In this document: positions 8,373 through 15,600 of the stretch, piece after piece | Layout: every line of letters starts with the position of its first letter | How positions within the stretch are numbered: the stretch's first letter is position 1 | Source: an uncultured Ignavibacteria bacterium | Lineage (GTDB): Bacteria; Bacteroidota; Ignavibacteria; Ignavibacteriales; Ignavibacteriaceae | Direction of reading: 5' to 3' | Assembly (NCBI GenBank): GCA_937996765.1 | Contig: CALKUG010000282.1 | Span: forward strand, 1-16,270 | DNA length: 16,270 nt | Notes under the pieces: model-generated | Told to the model about the DNA's origin: nothing | Databases searched by the model: none | What the model saw: only the letters and a program-made list of their open reading frames with translations | Translations under genes and position numbers: made by a program

Positions 8373-9478
8373 TACTTGGTAAGCATCATTTTTTTGGTAA
8401 TGTTATTCGAACCAACTGAAACAGAGTAGAAATAAACTCCGCTCTGGAGACCCTCAGCGTTAAATGTAACTGAGTAATTACCTGCTGTAAGTTCATTGTT
8501 TACTAAAGTTGATACTTCTTCACCTAACAAATTAAAAACTCTTACACTTACAAATTCTTGTGAAGGTACTGAGAAATTAATAATTGTTGATGGGTTGAAT
8601 GGGTTTGGATAGTTTTGCTCAACTGCAAAAGTACCTGGAACCAAATCGTTTGCTTTATCAACTGAAACAGCCCAAACACGGTTGTAACGTGCTACAGCTG
8701 AATCAATCTGTGCAAGAAATCCACTCAAAGTTGCATCTGCTGCATAAGCTACATAGATAGACTTGCTGGCACCTGCTGCAATGGTAAATGTCTCGGAATT
8801 AAGAATTGTGGTAGCACCATCAGTTCCGGCTGTAAAAGTGTTGGTGAAAGTCTTTTTATTTAACCACATCCAAAGTGAATCATCACTAAGGTTATAACCT
8901 TCATACCAATCAAAAGAAAATACACCGGTGGTTTGTGCGTTAAGAATTTTTACACCTGAATAGGTTTCACCTGTTTTGTAGGTATAAACAACACCTTTGG
9001 CAGCATCATAATCAACTGATTCTAAACCGTACGTATTATTTACTTTAGGAATAAATTCAAAACCTACTGTAGTTGTATAGGCAACACTTGAGTCATTAAC
9101 CAACTCATATTTGCCGATGGCATATTTATTGCCAAACCATTGATAGGTTCTTAGTTTTCCTGTGAATTTTGGAGGTAAAGCACTATAAGTATTATTGAAT
9201 ACAGAATAGTACTCTAAATCAGAAACTGTAGGAGCTGGACTTGTAACATCCTCTACAATTTCGGCATCGTTCCAATAATCAAATACCTTTCCTGCACTTA
9301 CGCCGGCAAGAATGCTGAAACGGTCAAATTGTTGTAAACTATCAGAACCACCGAATACGCGTACACGTCCGTATCCGTTTACTGCAAGTCCGAATTTTGC
9401 ACTTTGAGCCATAACTTCTGTTCCGGCTAAAGCGATTAAAACAAGGGCTATCAAGTATGAGGTATATCTCATCTTCAT
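8372..9478 (-). CDS. Secreted protein of unknown function with T9SS type-A sorting domain
   Basis: This 368-residue protein has a signal peptide (about 1-25, ending VMAQ). A body of about 250 residues rich in aromatic, Gly and Thr residues matches no family I recognise. The C-terminal domain from about 284 is the classic T9SS type-A/FlgD-Ig-like sorting module: VEQNYPNPFNPSTIINFSVP, VRVFNLLGEEV, GVYFYSVSVG, ending KKMMLTK. The product should therefore reach the cell surface or medium. The ATG at 9478 has a strong AAGGAG (9490-9485) with 6-nt spacing; a second in-frame ATG two codons later is less well placed. It follows the cyanophycinase gene by 19 bp and shares a TAATG overlap with the regulator gene. 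Context suggests binding or presenting the substrate at the surface. No catalytic motif is visible. Confidence 0.8.
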   Translation of the reverse strand: MKMRYTSYLIALVLIALAGTEVMAQSAKFGLAVNGYGRVRVFGGSDSLQQFDRFSILAGVSAGKVFDYWNDAEIVEDVTSPAPTVSDLEYYSVFNNTYSALPPKFTGKLRTYQWFGNKYAIGKYELVNDSSVAYTTTVGFEFIPKVNNTYGLESVDYDAAKGVVYTYKTGETYSGVKILNAQTTGVFSFDWYEGYNLSDDSLWMWLNKKTFTNTFTAGTDGATTILNSETFTIAAGASKSIYVAYAADATLSGFLAQIDSAVARYNRVWAVSVDKANDLVPGTFAVEQNYPNPFNPSTIINFSVPSQEFVSVRVFNLLGEEVSTLVNNELTAGNYSVTFNAEGLQSGVYFYSVSVGSNNITKKMMLTK

Positions 9479-9497
9479 AATGTTCTCCTTACGATCG

Positions 9498-10340
9498 TTA
9501 TTTGTTAGTTAATGAAAAAGTTTCTTCAGGCAGAATTATATGTACTTTCATAGAACGTACTCCCTGCTGCCCAAGTGAATTTATTTGTAATGTTGTTTTT
9601 TCGTCTGCTTCGTAAATCACCACTTGGTAATTACCAAGAACTGTAAGCATATCATTTGGGTCAACCCAAATTGCTGCTTCTTCATCTATACCTATACCAT
9701 AGAGTTTAGGATGTTCCATAACCAAGCTCATTAAACGGTTATGCCGTTTGCGCACAATAAAATGTTGATCAACTATGGCTTGTGGTAAAAACGCAAATCC
9801 CTTGGCAGTTTCTACATTTTTTTCTTGAATAGTTACAAACACCGTGGTTGAATCATTGTGTTTTAATTCGTTACCGGTTATCATAACATCACTCATAATG
9901 GATGCACCTGCACTGGTTCCGGCAATTACTCCACCTTTGAGATAAATCTCTCTTATTCTATCAAGAACCTTACTGCCAAGCAATTCACCGGCGAGTTTGT
10001 TTTGATCTCCACCGCTGAAATAAACTCCGGTAACTCCTTCGAGTTGTTTGAGTAAATCATCACCATCGGCTTGAGCCCGAACAATATTGAGACAAAATAC
10101 ATTTTTTGCGCCTTGCGATGTAAACTCCCATGAGTCTCTCTGACATGCCTCATCGGGATATCCCGAAGCCATAGGAAAGATTACAATCTTGGCTTGTGTA
10201 CCACCGGCAAGCTCAATAATCTTGTTCATTATCTGAGGAGTCTTTTTACCACCGCCGATAATAACAAGATTCCCTTTGGGTTGAGCCATACTTAAAAACG
10301 AAACAGCTACAAGTAAAAAAAGAGTGTAAAGAGTTTTCAT
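9498..10340 (-). CDS. Exported cyanophycinase-like S51 serine peptidase
   Basis: This 280-residue protein is the usual length for cyanophycinase. Residues 1-20 are a signal peptide (MKTLYTLFLL ... SMAQ) with no lipobox and no sorting domain, so the mature enzyme is probably periplasmic. S51 motifs are complete: IIGGG (27-31), YFSGGDQ with Gln113, GTSAGA with nucleophile Ser143, DQH with His193, and GIGIDEEAA with Glu220. Around the histidine the pattern D191-Q192-H193, R197, R199, R202 has the same spacing as the residues I recall lining the cyanophycin pocket of Synechocystis CphB (Asp172, Gln173, His174, Arg178, Arg180, Arg183). CphB-type enzymes cut cyanophycin to beta-Asp-Arg dipeptides. 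The ATG overlaps the M20 stop (TAATG), with AGGAG (10352-10348) 7 nt upstream inside that gene. Alternatives are another exported aspartyl peptidase of S51. Family is very likely; cyanophycin specificity is inferred. Confidence 0.92.
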   Translation of the reverse strand: MKTLYTLFLLVAVSFLSMAQPKGNLVIIGGGKKTPQIMNKIIELAGGTQAKIVIFPMASGYPDEACQRDSWEFTSQGAKNVFCLNIVRAQADGDDLLKQLEGVTGVYFSGGDQNKLAGELLGSKVLDRIREIYLKGGVIAGTSAGASIMSDVMITGNELKHNDSTTVFVTIQEKNVETAKGFAFLPQAIVDQHFIVRKRHNRLMSLVMEHPKLYGIGIDEEAAIWVDPNDMLTVLGNYQVVIYEADEKTTLQINSLGQQGVRSMKVHIILPEETFSLTNK

Positions 10341-11434
10341 TAATTCACTCCTATTAATGCTTTAGCAATTGCTAAATCACTATAAAAATGTTCGAGCATT
10401 ATGTACTCATCATCACCATGTGGATTTCTTGCACCGGTTCCCAAATTAAGTGTTGGTATTCCTTTTGCATTCAGGGAATTAGCATCACTTCCTCCCCATG
10501 AATCGGATGCCACGGGTGTTAATCCTGCATTCGAAATAGCCTCGGCAGCACGCAAATACGTTGAGTGTTCTTGTTCAATGATGTAGGGTTCGAAATCCCA
10601 ACGACTTTCGAACTTCAGTTCAGCACCGTACTCAGCACAGTGTTTTTCAAATATGGTTTTGATATTCGCGATTTCCTCTTCAACCAAATTTCTAAATGGT
10701 GATCTTACTTCACCCTCTAATTTTGTGTGGGCTGGGACAACATTAACGGCTGTTCCACCGGTAAATGTTCCGATGTTAACCGTTATTGTATCACCTTTTC
10801 TTCCGCAAGGAATTTCTGCAACCGCTGCGGCTGCGGCTTTGATGCTATGAATTCCTTTTTCAGGCGCGATACCCGAATGTGAAGCACGTCCTTTTATTTC
10901 AACGTTAAAACCCATTGCTCCGTATGCCCTATTGATAATAGTACCGGGGTCTTTATAAGAATCAAAAATAAAACACTCCTTAACTTTTTCGGGTAGCTTC
11001 AAATTCACCGAACCCAACAACGTTGTTTCTTCGCAGGTTGTAAACGCAACCGTAATATCTTTCATACCTTGAGCTGCATTTAATTCAAGTACTCGCAAAA
11101 GTGTTGCAACGCCAACTCTATCATCCACGCCTAATGGTGTATCTCCACCCGAAGTAAGTCTATCTTCATGAAAAACCGTCTTTACGTTTGCTGTCTCTCT
11201 TGCAGTATCCAAATGGCTTATAAGAGCAAAATCCCCACCCTCGCCCGAGGTAATAATTACGTTTCCGGTATTGCTGTTGGTGTATTGTGCTGCGTCATCG
11301 TAAACAACACTATAGCCCAAGCTTGTGGCAAATTTTTCAACAAATTCTGCCATTTCTTTTTCGTTCTCACTTAAACAGTTAATTTGGTTAATAGATGTGA
11401 AAATTTCTATTAAACGGGTATCTGATTGTAACAT
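10340..11434 (-). CDS. M20-family metallopeptidase (PepT-like)
   Basis: This 364-residue protein has no signal peptide, so it is cytoplasmic. The M20 di-zinc set is complete: H74-x-D76 (SHLDT), bridging D104 (LGVDDRVG), catalytic E135 and ligand E136 (CEE), D158 (FDSYKD) and H339 (ARNPHGDDE). The lid/dimerisation domain at about 175-290 carries GRASHSG with His186. Sequence style is closest to PepT/PepT-like aminotripeptidases rather than ArgE or DapE. It would complete breakdown of imported di- or tripeptides. As first gene of the operon beside a cyanophycinase it could be the dipeptidase for beta-Asp-Arg, a step usually done by IadA or IaaA, neither of which is seen here; that is speculation. 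The ATG at 11434 has no Shine-Dalgarno. Its 3' end holds the ribosome site of the next gene. Confidence 0.9.
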   Translation of the reverse strand: MLQSDTRLIEIFTSINQINCLSENEKEMAEFVEKFATSLGYSVVYDDAAQYTNSNTGNVIITSGEGGDFALISHLDTARETANVKTVFHEDRLTSGGDTPLGVDDRVGVATLLRVLELNAAQGMKDITVAFTTCEETTLLGSVNLKLPEKVKECFIFDSYKDPGTIINRAYGAMGFNVEIKGRASHSGIAPEKGIHSIKAAAAAVAEIPCGRKGDTITVNIGTFTGGTAVNVVPAHTKLEGEVRSPFRNLVEEEIANIKTIFEKHCAEYGAELKFESRWDFEPYIIEQEHSTYLRAAEAISNAGLTPVASDSWGGSDANSLNAKGIPTLNLGTGARNPHGDDEYIMLEHFYSDLAIAKALIGVN

Positions 11435-11467
11435 TATTGTAATCTTTGTTTCAGTTAGATAATATTT

Positions 11468-11483
11468 TGTAATTATAGTTACA
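11468..11483. promoter_or_regulatory. Operator candidate 1: TGTAATTATAGTTACA
   Basis: This 16-bp near-palindrome matches at seven of eight base pairs (TGTAA-N6-TTACA with a TATA centre). It overlaps the last base of the -10 box and the expected transcription start, a typical repressor position. From memory, HexR, an RpiR-family regulator, binds a palindrome of the form TGTAR-TWWWA-YTACA, whose spacer is one base shorter. The RpiR protein encoded in the operon is the obvious candidate to bind here. Confidence 0.45.
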
Positions 11484-11511
11484 CATTACGATTTTTTTTT
11501 GGAAATGTCAA
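11483..11511 (-). promoter_or_regulatory. Sigma-70-like promoter of the peptide operon
   Basis: On the minus strand a perfect TTGACA (11511-11506) is followed after 17 bp by TAATGT (11488-11483), which keeps the three most conserved -10 positions (first T, second A, last T). Transcription would begin near 11476, giving a leader of about 42 nt to the ATG at 11434. The spacer contains a nine-A tract. A TATAAT at 11477-11472 is an alternative -10 but has no good -35 at the right distance. Prediction only. Confidence 0.5.
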
Positions 11512-11520
11512 GTAGTTACA
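11506..11520. promoter_or_regulatory. Operator candidate 2: TGTCAAGTAGTTACA
   Basis: This degenerate inverted repeat (TGTCA-N5-TTACA) shares the exact octamer TAGTTACA with operator candidate 1, repeated in direct orientation 37 bp away (11476-11483 and 11513-11520). It covers the -35 box. Two sites covering -35 and -10/start would fit repression by a dimeric or tetrameric RpiR protein. Without genome-wide occurrences it remains a pattern. Confidence 0.35.
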
Positions 11521-11549
11521 AGCGTAATTTTTAAGGCAAAACACAATTT

Positions 11550-11583
11550 TTTGTTTTTTATTTTAGGATTTAGTCTATTTTTA
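11550..11583 (+). promoter_or_regulatory. Weak Bacteroidota-type promoter candidate for the EamA gene
   Basis: TTTG (11550-11553) lies 22 bp before TATTTTTA (11576-11583), which differs from the Bacteroidota -7 consensus TAnnTTTG only at the final base. The spacing is slightly longer than the usual 19-21. The region is so T-rich that a chance match is possible. Confidence 0.22.
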
Positions 11584-11628
11584 CATCCATTCTTTAGGCA
11601 CTTAAATTAACCACATCAAGGCAGACCC

Positions 11629-12519
11629 GTGTATATTGGAGAATTAGCAGCATTAGGCACCGCAATTTTGTGGTCGTTGGTTTCCATTGTTTTTACTGAG
11701 GCATCAAAACTTATTGGCTCAATGCGGCTAAACATCAATCGCCTTTTATTTGCTTCTTTTTTCCTGTTTATAATTATACTTGTAGCTGGTGTACCTCTTA
11801 CAATGCAGCCAATGCAATTTGCACTTTTGGTTGGTAGTGGTGTTGTTGGACTCATATTTGGCGACGGATTTCTTTTCCGTTCATTCAGGCACATTGGTCC
11901 TCGTAAGAGCATGTTAGTTATGTCACTCTCCCCCGGAGTAACAACACTGCTTGGTACTTTTGTTTTGGGTGAAGAGATTACTCTGTTGGTGGCTTTGGGA
12001 ATTAGCATCACCTTACTCGGGATATTTATTGTAGTTCTCGATAAAAAAGAAACTCCCTCGCAGGAGTATAAAACCGATCGCATGGGGTACTTTTATGCTT
12101 TTTTAGGGGCTGTTGGACAGTCAGGCGGTCTCGTTCTCGCTAAGATTGCGTTTCAAATGGGATATGTTCCCGAGTTTACTGCTGCCTTTACCCGTATTCT
12201 CTCATCAGGCGTGCTTCTACTTGGCATTGTTATAGCCATGGGCAATTACAAAGACCCTGTTGCTATTTATGTGCGGCATCCAAAAGCATTGTGGCTCACA
12301 ATTTTAGGCAGTATAATAGGACCCGTATTAGGAATCACTTTAAGTTTAGTTGCAATTAACAACACTCTTAACATAGGGATCGCAGCAACCCTAATGTCAA
12401 CAATGCCTATACTTATGCTTCCAATTGTTGTTATAGTGTATAAGGAGAAACTCTCACTTAATGCAGTTTTTGGTGCAATTGTTGCCGTTGTGGGTATAGT
12501 TTTCCTTTTTATTAAATAA
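11629..12519 (+). CDS. EamA/DMT-superfamily membrane transporter
   Basis: This 296-residue protein is almost entirely hydrophobic with about ten transmembrane helices in two EamA repeats, at about 3-137 and 152-295. Each repeat has the expected charged turn before its last helix (GEEIT at 114-118, KEKLS at 272-276). The first repeat shows GELAALGTAILWSLVSIVF and the arginine-rich loop FRSFRHIGPRKS. The family mostly exports amino acids, nucleosides or other metabolites across the inner membrane; the substrate cannot be told here. The start is GTG at 11629, with AAGG (11618-11621) 7 nt upstream; it gives the correct first helix. It is transcribed divergently from the peptide operon and followed 95 bp later by the kinase gene. 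A link to peptide use, for example amino acid overflow export, is possible but based only on adjacency. Confidence 0.88.
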   Translation: MYIGELAALGTAILWSLVSIVFTEASKLIGSMRLNINRLLFASFFLFIIILVAGVPLTMQPMQFALLVGSGVVGLIFGDGFLFRSFRHIGPRKSMLVMSLSPGVTTLLGTFVLGEEITLLVALGISITLLGIFIVVLDKKETPSQEYKTDRMGYFYAFLGAVGQSGGLVLAKIAFQMGYVPEFTAAFTRILSSGVLLLGIVIAMGNYKDPVAIYVRHPKALWLTILGSIIGPVLGITLSLVAINNTLNIGIAATLMSTMPILMLPIVVIVYKEKLSLNAVFGAIVAVVGIVFLFIK

Positions 12520-12523
12520 TCCG

Positions 12524-12552
12524 TTGTTTAATTCAAACTTTTATTAATTTTG
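12524..12552 (+). promoter_or_regulatory. Bacteroidota-type promoter candidate for the kinase gene
   Basis: TAATTTTG (12545-12552) fits the Bacteroidota -7 consensus TAnnTTTG exactly. A TTG at 12524-12526 stands 18 bp upstream in place of the -33 TTTG. Transcription would start near 12558, giving a leader of about 55 nt. The -33 element is poor, so confidence is modest. Confidence 0.35.
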
Positions 12553-12565
12553 TAATCAGTACAAA
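12549..12565. promoter_or_regulatory. Inverted repeat TTTGTA-N5-TACAAA before the kinase gene
   Basis: Perfect 6-bp arms around ATCAG overlap the -7 element and the expected transcription start. The arms are too short and too AT-rich for a convincing terminator and no T-run follows, so an operator is more likely. It shares the TGTA...TACA style of the operator candidates at 11468-11520 but has a shorter core. Confidence 0.35.
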
Positions 12566-12614
12566 CTATTATCATCGTGTGTTATTCTCATTAATAAGTA
12601 AACCGAGTTGAATC

Positions 12615-15600
12615 TTGGAAAATGATGACCAAGTAAATATTTACGATATTCCGACAGGGTTACCCCTCGTTGTGTATTCGTCGTTTTTCTCCAATGAGAG
12701 AAGGTTATTCTCTTCTTTTATAGGGGATTCGCTGGCTCTTACCGGTTATCATTTTGATATGATGGGACAGTGGACTGATAACGATTTTAATTCAATCATA
12801 ATACCCTCCGATGGCAACGCACTTCTTAATTATTTTAATTCATTGCTTATATCAAATTCCAACAACTTTAGCTTTAGTTATAGAATAAAATCTCCTCAAG
12901 GTGAGATTAGATGGTTATTGGATAAGGGAATTGTAACTCGTTCCGAGGGTTCACTTTATCTACAGGGTTCGCTTATTGACATCACCGAGCAAATTCGTTC
13001 GCAACAGGAATTTATTTTAAGAGAACGCAGATTTAAAACCATGACCGAAAGTATATCAGATTTACTTTGGTTCATCGATGCGGATTTCTCTATTTCCTAT
13101 TGCAGTCCATCAGTGAACTTGGTTCTTGGATATACAAGAGAAGAATTTTTAGGACTCTCGCTTCAAAAATTAATAGAGCCCTCAAAACTGGATGCGTTTA
13201 AGCAATTCATCGATATGGCTAAAAATCCGGAGAACGATAACGCTCAAGCCGGAAGATCCATTGATATCAGATTAAAGAAAATAGATGGCTCATATATTTG
13301 GACTCACAATTCACTTAGTCCCCTTTTGCGCACCGATGGAAGTTTTGAAGGTATCATCTGTGTTACGCGTGATATTGAAAAGCAGAAGCTCTCAGCTCAA
13401 TTGTTAAAACAAAGCGAACAAAAAACATCCGCCTTGGTTAAAGCAATTCCCGATGTCTATTTGATACTTAATAACGAAGGTGCTATACACGATATTAAGA
13501 ACTCTAATCCGTATTTTCAAAGTTTAGAGTTTAATCCTGTTGGGAAATCTTATGCTGAGGTTTTTAATGAACCTATTGCAAAAAGGTTTGAATACATTCT
13601 CATTCATATTAAAGTTACGGGTTCAACACGATTTCTCGAATTTGAACAAAAATTAGATGGCAAATCCTATTCATTCGAAGCACGATTTGTAAAAATTGAC
13701 GAAGAAACTTCACTCATCGTTATACGTGATATTACAGAACGTAAATGGGTTGAAAAAGTACAGGATGCCCTCTTAAGAATTTCGCAAGCAGTTGGCACTA
13801 CAAAAAATACCGATGAACTCTATAAAACCATTCACCAGGTTATTTCTTACCTCTTTAGTGCTAAGAATATGTTCATTGCTCATTACAATCCAACTAATGC
13901 CACTTTTTCGTTCCCTTATGTAGTTGATGAAGAAGAACAAAATGTTATCACTGACGATAAAACTGAATACAGTCTGGGTGGAAAATCATGTACAGAATAC
14001 ATTCTTCGAAATAAGATACCAATACTACTTAACCCGGAAGATATAGATAGACTGCTCAATGAGGGGGAGATTCAATTAGTGGGTCCCCGGGCAGTGCAAT
14101 GGATGGCTGCCCCATTAATGGATGCCAATGATTCGGTTATCGGTGTTATTGCTCTTCAAACTTACAACGAATCTTCTACTTATACTTTAGAGGATCTTGA
14201 GATTCTCACCTTTATATCAAGCCAAATTGCTATCGCTATACAACGTAAAGATTACGCTGAAAAATTGGCTATTGGAAAAGAGTATTTTGAAACTCTTATT
14301 TCCAACATTTCAGATGGCATCGTAATTATTGATTCCATGGGCAAACCCTTGTACTCCAACCCCGTAGTACACAAAATTACAGGCTACAAACCCGGTGAAA
14401 TGACAAATGTAAGTTCATTCACATTAGTGAACCCAAAAGATATGGTTCGGATTCTTGCCCTCTTTAAACAAATTACTCATTCGGAAGGCAAATGGATTAC
14501 CGCTGAATTAAAGGTAAGACACGCTGAAGGGCATTATATAACAATTGAAGCTAACGCGATAAACCTTATTAACCATAGCATGGTAAAAGGAATATTGATA
14601 AACTTCCGAGATATCACTGAAAGAAAAAACTCAGAAGCCGAAATTAAAAAGTTATCACTTGTTGTTGAAAAAGGGCAATTGGCTGTTGTTATTACTAATC
14701 CGGATGAATCTGTTAACTATGTAAATCCCCGCTTTTTAGAAATCACAGGTTATACTTCAGAAGAAGTTATTGGTTCAAAGCAATTATTACATAAATTTCA
14801 AGAGCTCAACCCGGAATCATATCCACGAATAGTTGAATCCATTTTGCGTGGCGAAACCTGGCGTGGGGAAATACTTACACAGAAAAAAAATGGGGAAAAC
14901 TACTGGGAGTATTCGGTAATAACCCCGGTGCAAGATAAAGTGGGGATATTAACGCAAGTTATTTACATCAACGAAGATCTCTCCGAAATTAAAGAAAAAG
15001 AACTGAAGTTACTTGAATCAGAGAAACAGTTAAAGCTCCGAAATCTCGAGAAAGATAGATTTTTTAGCATAATAGCACACGATTTAAAAAGTCCTTTCTC
15101 ACCTCTGCTGGGTTTTGCACAATTGCTTTATGAAGAAATTGATGACCTTACAAAAGAAGAGCAAGTTCAATATGCAAAGAGCATCTACGATACCAGTAAA
15201 TCAATATATCGTTTACTCGAAAACCTCCTCGAATGGTCGCGATCTCAAATCGGACAGTTTACTTATAACCCTGTTCCCTTTGATATAAGCACTTTGATTA
15301 AAGATATTATTGCAGTTTATCTTCCATCGGCACAAAGTAAGAGTATTCAACTCTCTCAAATTTCAGAAGATAACTTGATTGTGTACGCAGATAAGGCAAT
15401 GACATCAACTGTATTACGGAACTTAATTTCGAATGCTATTAAGTTTACTCCGGCAGATGGCATCATTGCAGTATCCTACTACCCTTTTGATGGACAAATT
15501 AGAATATCCGTTTCGGATACTGGTGTGGGTATATCAGAAGCAGATCAACTAAAATTATTTAAACTGGATAGTTCATTCAGCTTACCGGGAACAGATAATG

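Larger units (their letters stand above)
1..11434 (-). other. Predicted eight-gene operon for external peptide (possibly cyanophycin) use
   Basis: Eight genes run in one direction with gaps of 9 to 20 bp and two one-base stop/start overlaps (TAATG at 10342-10338 and 8374-8370). No terminator-like hairpin with a T-run was noticed between them. The only sizeable promoter region lies before 11434. Contents in order are M20 peptidase, S51 cyanophycinase-like enzyme, sorted secreted protein, RpiR regulator, TonB receptor, FN3 secreted protein, PorV-like barrel and a second S51 protein. The operon continues past position 1. Co-transcription is inferred from layout. Confidence 0.75.
11435..11628. 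promoter_or_regulatory. Divergent intergenic region between the peptide operon and the EamA gene
   Basis: This 194-bp AT-rich spacer has no open frame of note. Its left half holds the minus-strand promoter and two operator-like repeats described separately, plus a run of nine T at 11492-11500 (A-tract on the minus strand) inside the promoter spacer. Its right half is very T-rich (about 11545-11585) and holds a weak promoter candidate for the plus-strand transporter gene. Confidence 0.6.

Noticed and set aside
9491..9498. Palindrome ACGATCGT between the cyanophycinase and secreted-protein genes
   Set aside because: It is an 8-bp palindrome without spacer or T-run, in a 19-bp gap with the ribosome site; most likely chance.
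11472..11477. Perfect TATAAT on the minus strand as the main -10 box
   Set aside because: It stands 28 bp from TTGACA and has only an A-run at the proper -35 distance, so TAATGT at 17 bp spacing was preferred. It may still serve as a secondary start.
11616..12083. 155-codon open frame on the minus strand opposite the EamA gene
   Set aside because: It is antisense to a clear membrane transporter, its product is Ser/Pro/Lys-rich without domain character, and no ribosome site or promoter supports it.
12520..12614. A transcription terminator after the EamA gene
   Set aside because: The only inverted repeat (12549-12565) has short AT-rich arms and no following T-run, and it overlaps a promoter-like element.
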